Shown piece after piece: positions 1 through 5,543 of a stretch of 5,543 nt of DNA. The notes beneath the pieces are model-generated. The model searched no databases. It worked only from the letters and a program-made list of their open reading frames with translations, and was not told where the DNA came from. Origin of the DNA: Flavobacteriales bacterium (GTDB lineage Bacteria; Bacteroidota; Bacteroidia; Flavobacteriales_E; Vicingaceae); contig DNDT01000083.1 of the NCBI GenBank assembly GCA_003487525.1, positions 1-5,543 on the forward strand, given 5' to 3'. How positions within the stretch are numbered: the first letter of the stretch is position 1; the number at the start of each line of letters is the position of its first letter. Made by a program: the position numbers and the translations under genes.

Positions 1-825
1 GTTGCCCGCCTGGTCAAAAGTGGCCGTGAAGCCCCAGTTGTCCTTTGTAGAACCGGTATATGAGGAAAAAATGAGTTTTGGATCGATGATAAGGTCGGTG
101 GACTTGTCATATCCTTCCGGAAAATCAAAGGTCACCAGTCCTCTTTTCAACGAGTAATTGCATTTTACTCGCTTGTACTCACCATCTAGCTTCTGATAGG
201 CCAATGGTTCCATATCAATCAGTTCATTGACCGAGGTTTTGAGATGCAGGTTTCCGTTTTTTAAATAGAGCTTGTCGAGGTGATCAAACCGGAGCTGAAT
301 GTCGGACACATCGGCATTCGGATGAACAATAAAATCGTACTTGAGGTCAATGTTCTGACTGTACAGCCGGTAGTCGATTCCGTCCCAGACATCCGACGCG
401 ACAGCTTCACGATATGCCGGAACTTTTCCGGCCCAGAACGCTGGATCATTTCCCTGAAAATAGTTGTAGTAATTGCTTTTCTTTTTCTTTCCAGAAAAGG
501 CCATTTCATTGGACCCCGGAAACGAAACCTGAAACAAATGGCCGCGGACAACGAGGTCTTCCGACTTGGCAGTTCCCGCTTTACTGTGTTTTAGTTCGTG
601 GATTCTGTCCATGTCTTCGCCACTGAAAAAGACAAAGGTCAATTTGCCATTTTCGATGTACAAATCACCGCCGGGAAGACTTGATTCGAACTGAATTTTT
701 TCATCCCATTGACCATGATTCTTGACAAACTCAATAGAAGGGGCCGTATGTTCTGTCTGGGCATAAATTTCCAGGCTGAACAATGCCAATATTGTGAAAA
801 TTAAATAGGCAAAGGCTCGGTTCAT
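1..825 (-). CDS. Secreted DUF7948/SBBP-repeat-like protein, N-terminal part (gene runs off the left edge)
   Basis: An open frame of 275 codons starts at an ATG at 825-823 and is still open at base 1, so only the N-terminus is visible. Residues 1-22 form a signal peptide (hydrophobic core LIFTILALF, likely cleavage IYA|Q); there is no lipobox cysteine, so export as a soluble or surface protein is expected. The mature part opens with EFVKNHGQWDEKI (residues 32-44), then NDPAFWAGKVPAY (126-138), DGIDYRLY (148-155) and LKYDFIVHPNADVSDI (161-176). This is the pattern I recognise from the DUF7948 domain at the start of large Bacteroidota surface proteins. Near residues 249-275, PKLIFSSYTGS and NWGFTATFD look like the first SBBP-type beta-propeller repeat. 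Such proteins often end in a gliding-motility-associated or type IX secretion C-terminal domain, which cannot be checked here. The leader has no Shine-Dalgarno sequence. The family call rests on remembered motifs; secretion is strongly supported, substrate and role are unknown. Confidence 0.85.
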   Translation of the reverse strand, partial: MNRAFAYLIFTILALFSLEIYAQTEHTAPSIEFVKNHGQWDEKIQFESSLPGGDLYIENGKLTFVFFSGEDMDRIHELKHSKAGTAKSEDLVVRGHLFQVSFPGSNEMAFSGKKKKSNYYNYFQGNDPAFWAGKVPAYREAVASDVWDGIDYRLYSQNIDLKYDFIVHPNADVSDIQLRFDHLDKLYLKNGNLHLKTSVNELIDMEPLAYQKLDGEYKRVKCNYSLKRGLVTFDFPEGYDKSTDLIIDPKLIFSSYTGSTKDNWGFTATFDQAGN

Positions 826-854
826 TATATAGAGATATCTAAAAGACTATATAA
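825..854 (-). repeat. 8-bp inverted repeat abutting the start codon of the secreted-protein gene
   Basis: TTATATAG at 825-832 is matched perfectly by CTATATAA at 847-854, with a 14-base spacer that itself contains the palindrome AGATATCT (833-840). On the coding (minus) strand the promoter-proximal arm lies in the leader and the other arm ends on the A of the ATG at 825. It could be a weak mRNA hairpin at the translation start or a dyad operator. The arms are mostly A and T, so a chance occurrence in an A/T-rich leader is quite possible. Confidence 0.35.
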
Positions 855-944
855 GCAGTGATTAGGTTGCCTCATAATCCCGGTTGAATCAGAAATCTTG
901 TACTAAAATTACGAATTTTCTCAGGGGCTTTTGCGATGATAGCC

Positions 945-1214
945 TTACTCGGCAGGATCGGGTTCAAGCTCTTTGGCGTCATTTGCCTGATCCCGAAGCA
1001 TTTCGATCTGACGCTCATTTTCTTTAATCATCATTTCCTGGCTGGAAAGATCTTTTTTCATCACGGTAATGATCGAATCTTTTTGATCAACCATTTCCCT
1101 TGTGTTGACAAGGATTGAATCGATATAAAAAATGGCAATGCACAACGTAAACGTAGTCAACCCGAAGAATATGGCCACCCGTAAAGTTATGCTTCTTACA
1201 TCGTCGTTATCCAT
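945..1214 (-). CDS. Small single-pass membrane protein with coiled coil, function unknown
   Basis: This 89-residue protein belongs to no family I recognise. A short acidic N-terminus (MDNDDV) precedes one clear membrane segment at about residues 10-31 (TLRVAIFFGLTTFTLCIAIF). After it comes a highly charged helix, about residues 38-78, with hydrophobic residues every seventh position (V42, I49, L56, I63, I70) and M52 and L73 in the second core position, which predicts a parallel coiled coil. The tail is acidic (KELEPDPAE). The layout resembles FtsL/FtsB-like bitopic proteins in architecture only; there is no sequence basis for calling it a division protein. The start ATG at 1214-1212 has an A/T-rich leader without Shine-Dalgarno sequence. 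It follows the DUF2480 gene after a 79-base gap, so it may be a separate unit or a read-through extension of the SUF operon. Membrane topology and the open frame make a real gene likely. Confidence 0.75.
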   Translation of the reverse strand: MDNDDVRSITLRVAIFFGLTTFTLCIAIFYIDSILVNTREMVDQKDSIITVMKKDLSSQEMMIKENERQIEMLRDQANDAKELEPDPAE

Positions 1215-1257
1215 GGAATAATTACAAGAGACGTTCCAAAATAGGAATCTCGAATAT

Positions 1258-1277
1258 AAAAAAAATCACAATGATTT
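1258..1277 (-). terminator. Possible weak intrinsic terminator after the SUF operon
   Basis: On the minus strand, starting 16 bases past the DUF2480 stop codon, the arms AAATCA (1277-1272) and TGATTT (1268-1263) form a perfect 6-bp stem with a 3-base loop. An eight-T run (1265-1258) follows, sharing three bases with the stem. Position and T-run fit an intrinsic terminator. The stem has only one G-C pair, so it would be inefficient and could allow read-through into the small membrane protein gene. Confidence 0.4.
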
Positions 1278-1293
1278 GCGATTAGTTGGGAAT

Positions 1294-1806
1294 TTATTGA
1301 GGGACTTTTTTAAATACCGGAACGGTAGAACAGGCTTCCCCAAACATCAATGAGCGTACGTGAGGCTGAAGGGTTCTGGTCAGGCTAAGATATACCTCAG
1401 GACTGGGCTCAAATTTCCCGCAACCCTTGATCAGAACTTTTTTTCCGGCGAACTTTTCCCGGGCAATTTCATGTATTCTGTCAATTAAAATGCGCTCCCT
1501 CACCTCTGTTTCGGACCCGTAGTGACAACTTGCTCCTGCGGATTCTAGTGCGGAGGCCAGCAACATAAATGCCCAGTTAGGAATGATTGCCCCCGTTGAA
1601 CAAACGATAGCGAGACACATTCCCCTGTACACCGACCAATCGAATTTGTCGATGAATCCCCGGAATTCTTTCTCCCTTAAAATCAATCCTTCAAACAGGT
1701 TTTGTGCGATATCGTATTCCTTGATTGGAATCTCGAAGGCATAATCATCAAGTTCCAGCTGAACCAGCTCGCTATTGGCAACCCTATTTACAATCTCTTC
1801 GGCCAT
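1294..1806 (-). CDS. DUF2480 family protein, SUF-operon-associated
   Basis: This 170-residue protein matches DUF2480, a Bacteroidota family of unknown function commonly found at the end of SUF operons (from memory). Recognisable stretches are the N-terminal MAEEIVNRVANS, then LFEGLILREKEFRGFI (37-52), FDWSVYRGMCLAIVCS (55-70), IIPNWAFMLLASAL (74-87), VLIKGCGKFEPSPEVY (124-139) and the C-terminal SLMFGEACSTVPVFKK (152-167). It has five cysteines: C64, C69, C94, C129 and C159. C129 (KGC) and C159 (ACSTVP) sit in what I recall as the most conserved family motifs, so metal, thiol or persulfide chemistry is possible but not shown. It lacks a signal peptide or membrane segment, so it should be cytoplasmic. 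Its ATG shares one base with the stop codon of the SufT-like gene (TAATG), a strong sign of translational coupling. The family call is firm; any role in cluster assembly is inferred from context alone. Confidence 0.9.
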   Translation of the reverse strand: MAEEIVNRVANSELVQLELDDYAFEIPIKEYDIAQNLFEGLILREKEFRGFIDKFDWSVYRGMCLAIVCSTGAIIPNWAFMLLASALESAGASCHYGSETEVRERILIDRIHEIAREKFAGKKVLIKGCGKFEPSPEVYLSLTRTLQPHVRSLMFGEACSTVPVFKKVPQ

Positions 1807-2141
1807 TATAAAAATCCTAGTTCCAGCATTGCTTCTTCGCTCATCATGTCCTTGGTCCAGACAGGCTCCCAGACAAGGGTTATTTTGGCAGACTTAACAT
1901 TCCAAATTCCGGCTACCTTTTGTTCTACCTCGGAGGGCATGGACTCGGCAACCGGGCAAGACGGGGAAGTCAGTGTCATGACTACCTCAACATCAAAATC
2001 ATCACTGACTTTTATTTCATAGATCAGGCCAAGTTCATAGATGTCCACCGGAATTTCCGGGTCAAATATGGTTTTGAGTACCGCAATGATCTGCTTTTCA
2101 AGATCTTTTTTTGTAGTGATGTGGTCTTTGTTGTTCTCCAT
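1806..2141 (-). CDS. sufT: SUF system Fe-S cluster assembly protein, MIP18/DUF59 family (SufT-like, SUF_99 type)
   Basis: This is a 111-residue single-domain MIP18 (DUF59) protein of the short type found inside SUF operons. Visible family motifs are IFDPEIPVDIYELGLIYEI (residues 25-43), MTLTSPSCPVAESMP (55-69, with the conserved cysteine C62) and VWEPVWTKDMMSEEA (90-104), ending in LELGFL. Relatives take part in Fe-S cluster maturation or transfer to client proteins; in eukaryotes CIA2/MIP18 works in cluster targeting. The exact bacterial mechanism is unsettled. I chose the ATG at 2141-2139, one base after the sufE stop codon (TAACATG). The frame extends five codons further to a GTG at 2156, which would overlap sufE by 14 bases; those codons add only PNLN and look less likely as coding sequence. 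The protein is cytoplasmic, coupled to sufE upstream and to DUF2480 downstream. The gene symbol follows general usage for SUF-linked DUF59 proteins. Confidence 0.9.
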   Translation of the reverse strand: MENNKDHITTKKDLEKQIIAVLKTIFDPEIPVDIYELGLIYEIKVSDDFDVEVVMTLTSPSCPVAESMPSEVEQKVAGIWNVKSAKITLVWEPVWTKDMMSEEAMLELGFL

Positions 2142-2142
2142 G

Positions 2143-2583
2143 TTAAGATTTGGCACTAAAAGCGATTGCGTAAAACTTTAATTGCTTAACCATACTCAGC
2201 AGGCCATTTGACCTGGTCGGAGAGAGGTGTTCTTTTAACCCGATCCGGTCAATGAAGGATAGTTCGGTGTTGATGATTTCTTCCGGGCTATGTCCGGAAA
2301 AGACCTGAATGATCATGCTTATCAGACCCTTTGTAATGATGGCATCGCTGTCCGCACTGAAGAAAAGCTTACCATCTTTCATTTCGGCATGAAGCCAAAC
2401 CTGACTTTGACACCCTTTGATGAGGTTAGCTTCCGTTTTGAATTCATCGGAGAGGGGAGGCAGTTCTTTACCCAGGCTGATGATGTGTTCATACCTGTCG
2501 GTCCAGTCATCGAAAAACTCGAACGTTTCAACCAAAGCCATTTGCTTCTCGTCAATACTCATGTCATCCCTGACGGTCATCAT
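2143..2583 (-). CDS. sufE: SufE, sulfur acceptor for the cysteine desulfurase SufS
   Basis: SufE stimulates SufS by taking the sulfane sulfur from its active-site cysteine as a persulfide and handing it to the SufBCD scaffold. The 146-residue frame carries the diagnostic loop IKGCQSQVW with the acceptor cysteine C58. Also typical are FFDDWTDRYEHIISLGKELP (residues 23-42), ADSDAIITKGLISMII (77-92), FSGHSPEEI (95-103) and the C-terminal LSPTRSNGLLSMVKQLKFYA (119-138). Length is normal for the family. The first ATG (2583-2581) overlaps the sufS stop as ATGA, an arrangement favouring coupled translation. Internal ATG codons at 2580 and 2562 (MSIDEKQ) are alternatives; starting at 2562 would place the acceptor cysteine at position 51, as I recall for the E. 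coli protein. The identity is secure, the exact start less so. Confidence 0.96.
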   Translation of the reverse strand: MMTVRDDMSIDEKQMALVETFEFFDDWTDRYEHIISLGKELPPLSDEFKTEANLIKGCQSQVWLHAEMKDGKLFFSADSDAIITKGLISMIIQVFSGHSPEEIINTELSFIDRIGLKEHLSPTRSNGLLSMVKQLKFYAIAFSAKS

Positions 2584-3827
2584 GATAAAATTTTTAAGGC
2601 TTTTAAAATCCCCTGGTATAAACGCTCTACTTCGTCTGCCGTGTTATAAAAAGCAAACGATGCCCGAACGGTTCCCGAGATTCCGTATCGTGTCATTATT
2701 GGTTGGGTACAATGATGCCCTGTTCGAACGGCAATTCCCATTTGGTCGAGTAAACTTCCGATGTCAAAAGGGTGAAGTCCTTTTACGACAAATGAAATAA
2801 GCGGCACTTTATTTTCGCTTGTTCCAATGATTTTCAAACCCGGAATTTGAAGCAGTTTTTCCGTAGCCAACCTTAACAGATTTTTTTCGTGGGCTTCAAT
2901 AAACGCATACCCGGTTTCCTGCAGATATTTAATGGCGACGGCCATTCCGACCACTCCCGCAATATTGGGAGTCCCTGCCTCAAATACCTGGGGGCTGGAT
3001 GCGTATTCGGTAGACTGCAGCCCAACTTCACTGATCATTCCGCCACCTGTCTGGTATGGGGGCAATTGGTTCAACAGTTTCCTGTTTCCGTATAACACTC
3101 CGGTGCCGGTGGGACCAAAGAGCTTGTGTGCTGAAAAAACGTAAAAGTCACAGTTGAGGTCCTGAACATCGATTTGTGCGTGCGGAATATACTGGGCGCC
3201 ATCCACGACCACAAGAATGTTTTTCGCATGGCATATGTTAACAATTTCCTTTATGTCGTTGATCGAGCCAAGGGTATTTGAAGCATGCGTGATGGCAAGA
3301 AGCCTGGTTTTTTCTGAGATCATGGATTCGACATCAGACGGCTTGATCTCACCCTTGTCGTCGAACCGGATAATTTTTAATGTGGCCTTTTTCTCCAGTG
3401 CCAGAGCCTGCCAGGGGACAAAATTGGAATGATGCTCCATTTCCGTTGTGAGGATCTCATCGCCCTGGTCAATCAGGATTTTTCCCAAACCGTGTGCCAG
3501 AAGATTTATCGAATCCGTGGTGCCTTTTGTAAAAATGATTTCCTCGGCATAACGGGCATTGATAAATTCCTTAACCGTGGTCCGGGCGTCTTCGTAAAGT
3601 GCCGTTGCCGTCTGACTCAAACTGTGAACACCACGGTGCACATTGCTGTTGGACTGCCTGTAGTAGTTTGCAATGGACGAAATAACCACTTCCGGTTTTT
3701 GTGCGGTTGCCGCACTGTCGAGGTACACAAGCGGTTCGCCATTTACCATTTCCCTGAGGATGGGAAATTCATCCCGTATCTCATGTATTCGCCGGATCGT
3801 ATCCGTGTTTTTCAATGTCTCATGCAT
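2580..3827 (-). CDS. sufS: SufS, group II cysteine desulfurase (PLP-dependent)
   Basis: SufS converts L-cysteine to L-alanine and an enzyme-bound persulfide, the sulfur source for SUF cluster assembly, and also acts as a selenocysteine lyase-type fold-type I aminotransferase. With the start chosen here the protein has 415 residues. Visible motifs: substrate loop LVYLDSAATAQKP (33-45), EMEHHSN with the PLP-stacking histidine H132, VVVDGAQ with D209, SAHKLFGPTG with the Schiff-base lysine K235, RTGHHCTQP with the catalytic cysteine C373, and RASFAFYNT with R388. Each is offset by nine from the E. coli numbering I recall (H123, D200, K226, C364, R379), so nothing in the core is missing. The frame is open to an ATG at 3866, which would overlap sufD by 47 bases and add 13 residues unlike other SufS N-termini. 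The ATG at 3827 gives an 8-base overlap (ATGCATGA), matching the sufC/sufD junction, so I prefer it. sufE follows with a 4-base overlap. Confidence 0.96.
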   Translation of the reverse strand: MHETLKNTDTIRRIHEIRDEFPILREMVNGEPLVYLDSAATAQKPEVVISSIANYYRQSNSNVHRGVHSLSQTATALYEDARTTVKEFINARYAEEIIFTKGTTDSINLLAHGLGKILIDQGDEILTTEMEHHSNFVPWQALALEKKATLKIIRFDDKGEIKPSDVESMISEKTRLLAITHASNTLGSINDIKEIVNICHAKNILVVVDGAQYIPHAQIDVQDLNCDFYVFSAHKLFGPTGTGVLYGNRKLLNQLPPYQTGGGMISEVGLQSTEYASSPQVFEAGTPNIAGVVGMAVAIKYLQETGYAFIEAHEKNLLRLATEKLLQIPGLKIIGTSENKVPLISFVVKGLHPFDIGSLLDQMGIAVRTGHHCTQPIMTRYGISGTVRASFAFYNTADEVERLYQGILKALKILS

Positions 3828-5112
3828 CCTGAAGAACTTGAAAACGTTTGGCAAGGTGTGCATCAATTTTATCCCTCAATTCCGGTAAGCTGATTTTTTC
3901 AAGCACTTCCTGAGCGAAGGCGTATACGAGCAAATGCTTTGCGCCTTCCTTTGAAATCCCCCGGGATTCCAGGTAAAAAAGTGCTTCTTTGTTTAACTGA
4001 CCCGTCGTTGATCCATGGCTGCATTTTACGTCATCGGCATAAATTTCCAACTCCGGTTTGGAATAAATTTGAGCTTCATCGCCGAGCAGTAAATTTCCAT
4101 TGTATTGAAAGGCATTTGTTTTCTGGGCATCCTTTTTGACAATGACTTTTCCGTTAAACACTCCCTTTGCCTTCTCGCTTAAAATCCCCTTGTAGAGTTC
4201 GTTGGAATAACAGTTCGGCACATCGTGATTCACGATGGTATGATTGTCGATGTGTTGATTTCCGGCGCCGAGAAACAAACCATTCAGATAGCACTCACCG
4301 CCTTCACCCATGAGGGAGACATGAATGTTGTTTCGGATTAGATTTCCTTCCGTGCTAATGGTATTGATGGAAAGCTTCGCATCTTTTTGGACAGTGGCAA
4401 ATTCCTGACTCACCAGGTTGTTGTTTTCTCCGATCGACTGAATTTTTATCAATTCAACCGAAGCATTGGCCTTTAAGCTTAATGCCGTCGTGGTATTTAA
4501 AAGATTGTCGCGCGAATCACCGGACTCCCATGTTTCCGATATCCTGACCGAAGCGCCTTCTCCAACCACCACCAATCCCTTTATATTAATCAGGCGGTCA
4601 CTTTCGGTCAACACATGAACGATGTGAATTGGTTTTTCAAGGGTACAGTTCTTGCCGATGCTGATAAAGGGGCCATTCTGATAAAAAGAACGGTTCAACA
4701 ATGAAAAATAGTCTGACTTATCTTCAAGCATCTGCAAATGGGCCAACTCCAGTTTTTCCAATGCGATGGCAGAACGAAGGTCCGAAACGGCAAGGCCATA
4801 CCTGTCAATACTGTCGGAATCCGAGGCAGAGAATATTCCGTTTACAAATACCAGGTTTATGGCTTTTTGGCTCTTTTCAATTGGTCTTGCCGCAATCGAT
4901 GTGGCATTAGCAATCCTGTAGGTCTTTTTCAACAGGGGTCCCACCTGTGTGTATTTCCAGAATTCGTCCTTTCTTGTCGGAGCAGGGCAGGATTTCCATG
5001 CCTCATACGAATTAAGGCGATCCTGAAACATCAGGTTCTCATCTTTCAGGGAAGAAATAAATTGGTCCTGAGCCGGGATCAGCGACTCTTTTTCATCACT
5101 CATCTCAGACAT
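3820..5112 (-). CDS. sufD: SufD, Fe-S cluster assembly scaffold subunit
   Basis: SufD pairs with SufB, and the heterodimer with two SufC ATPases forms the SufBC2D scaffold where the nascent cluster is built; SufD is also tied to iron entry. The 430-residue protein is of usual length. It shows the N-terminal helical part with PTRKDEFWKYT (45-55), the beta-helix core, and the signature DNHTIVNHDVPNCYSNELYK (289-308), then KGVFNGKVIVKKDAQKTNAF (316-335) and SKPELEIYADDVKCSHGSTT (351-370). C364 and H366 correspond to the conserved Cys-His pair near the SufB-SufD interface (E. coli C358/H360, from memory). The C-terminal helices are EALFYLESRGIS and later. It is SufD rather than SufB by its length and its place between sufC and sufS. 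The ATG at 5112 overlaps the sufC stop by 8 bases (ATGTCTGA); a second in-frame ATG at 5103 is an alternative start. No membrane segment is present. Confidence 0.95.
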   Translation of the reverse strand: MSEMSDEKESLIPAQDQFISSLKDENLMFQDRLNSYEAWKSCPAPTRKDEFWKYTQVGPLLKKTYRIANATSIAARPIEKSQKAINLVFVNGIFSASDSDSIDRYGLAVSDLRSAIALEKLELAHLQMLEDKSDYFSLLNRSFYQNGPFISIGKNCTLEKPIHIVHVLTESDRLINIKGLVVVGEGASVRISETWESGDSRDNLLNTTTALSLKANASVELIKIQSIGENNNLVSQEFATVQKDAKLSINTISTEGNLIRNNIHVSLMGEGGECYLNGLFLGAGNQHIDNHTIVNHDVPNCYSNELYKGILSEKAKGVFNGKVIVKKDAQKTNAFQYNGNLLLGDEAQIYSKPELEIYADDVKCSHGSTTGQLNKEALFYLESRGISKEGAKHLLVYAFAQEVLEKISLPELRDKIDAHLAKRFQVLQDA

Positions 5113-5543
5113 CGTTTGCTACTTCATGTTCCTTTGTAATCCAGTCATATCCTTTTTCCTCAAGGTCAAGGGCCAGGCTTTTGTCACCTGTTTTAATGAT
5201 CTGCCCGTTGTACAGGACATGCACAAAATCGGGTTCGATGTAATTCAGAAGACGCTGATAATGGGTTATGACCAGAAAAGCATTTTCACTTGTTCTCAGT
5301 TGATTCACTCCATTGGCGACAATCTTCAGCGCATCGATATCGAGCCCCGAGTCAGTTTCATCCAAAATATTGAGCTTCGGATTCAGCATGGCCATCTGAA
5401 AAACTTCGTTTCTCTTTTTTTCTCCACCCGAAAACCCCTCATTTATTGATCGGTTGGCAAGTTTTGTGTTGAGCTGAACGAGTTTTGATTTCTCCCTGAC
5501 CATTTCCAGAAAATCCTTGGCCTCGATGATGGGCTCATTTTTA
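5105..5543 (-). CDS. sufC: SufC, ABC-type ATPase of the SUF scaffold (C-terminal part; start lies beyond the right edge)
   Basis: The frame is open to the right edge and encodes the last 145 residues, roughly the C-terminal 60% of a SufC of usual length (about 250 residues). SufC is the soluble ATPase of SufBC2D, whose ATP hydrolysis drives conformational change of the SufB-SufD core. In order it shows the helical region EAKDFLEMVREKSKLVQL, the SufC hallmark SINEGFSGGEKKRNE containing the ABC signature SGGEK, Walker B and D-loop LNILDETDSGLDIDALK, the switch histidine in VITHYQRLL, and FVHVLYNGQIIKTGD. Walker A and the Q-loop are outside the window. The first ATG in this piece, at 5503, is internal, because the 13 codons before it read as ordinary SufC sequence. 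No membrane domain accompanies it, as expected for SufC. Its TGA overlaps the sufD start by 8 bases. sufB is expected upstream of it, outside the window. Confidence 0.96.
   Translation of the reverse strand, partial: KNEPIIEAKDFLEMVREKSKLVQLNTKLANRSINEGFSGGEKKRNEVFQMAMLNPKLNILDETDSGLDIDALKIVANGVNQLRTSENAFLVITHYQRLLNYIEPDFVHVLYNGQIIKTGDKSLALDLEEKGYDWITKEHEVANDV

Noticed and set aside
261..594. Overlapping open frames of 96 (minus) and 104 (plus) codons near the left edge
   Set aside because: Both are out of frame with the continuous 275-codon frame that has a signal peptide and DUF7948-like motifs, which better explains the region.
905..919. Inverted repeat AAAATT-ACG-AATTTT after the small membrane protein gene, as a terminator
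   Set aside because: The 6-bp stem is entirely A-T and no long T-run follows on the minus strand, so stability would be very low; it is likely chance in A/T-rich sequence.
826..944. Promoter for the secreted-protein gene (TAATTTTA on the minus strand, one base off TAnnTTTG)
   Set aside because: No TTG is found at the required distance upstream, so the match is not convincing without transcript-start data.
3429..3893. 154-codon plus-strand open frame opposite sufS and the end of sufD
   Set aside because: It lies antisense to strongly conserved SufS and SufD coding sequence, has no family resemblance, and is explained by the codon pattern of the real genes.
3820..5112. SufD called as SufB because of the conserved CSHG motif
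   Set aside because: The Cys-His motif occurs in SufD as well; the length of 430 residues and the position between sufC and sufS fit SufD.
4738..5139. 133-codon plus-strand open frame opposite sufD
   Set aside because: Antisense shadow of the SufD N-terminal region; composition is cysteine-, arginine- and phenylalanine-rich, as typical for shadows, with no recognisable domain.

Overview
The window looks like a chromosomal piece of a Bacteroidota genome (Cytophagales or Flavobacteriia type; I cannot place it further). The reasons are a SUF operon order ending in sufE, a short MIP18/DUF59-family SufT gene and DUF2480; a secreted DUF7948-type protein with a Bacteroidota-style signal peptide ending in Ala-Gln; and A/T-rich leaders without Shine-Dalgarno sequences. 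Every gene I can support lies on the minus strand, so the region is read from high to low coordinates.

Layout in order of transcription: (1) 5543-1294 is the downstream part of a SUF iron-sulfur cluster assembly operon: sufC (start outside the window), sufD, sufS, sufE, sufT-like (SUF_99 type) and a DUF2480 gene. These six genes are packed with overlaps of 8, 8, 4 and 1 bases and one single-base gap, depending on the starts chosen, so they almost certainly form one translationally coupled transcript. sufB is expected just upstream but is not visible. (2) 1293-1215 is a short A/T-rich gap with a small hairpin followed by a T-run on the coding strand, a plausible weak terminator of the operon. 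(3) 1214-945 encodes an 89-residue single-pass membrane protein with a heptad-repeat coiled coil, of no recognised family. (4) 944-826 is a noncoding gap whose end holds an inverted repeat touching the next start codon. (5) 825-1 is the first 275 codons of a secreted DUF7948/SBBP-like protein that continues beyond the left edge.

How the genes work together: SufS takes sulfur from cysteine, SufE accepts it as a persulfide and passes it to the SufBCD scaffold, SufC supplies ATP hydrolysis, and SufT-type proteins help cluster maturation or delivery. DUF2480 has no established function, but its place inside the coupled operon and its conserved-looking cysteines suggest an accessory role in the same pathway. 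The small membrane protein and the secreted protein are probably unrelated neighbours. I found no RNA gene, mobile element, CRISPR array or phage-like region. Most of the window is ordinary core-genome sequence; the least explained parts are DUF2480 and the small coiled-coil membrane protein.
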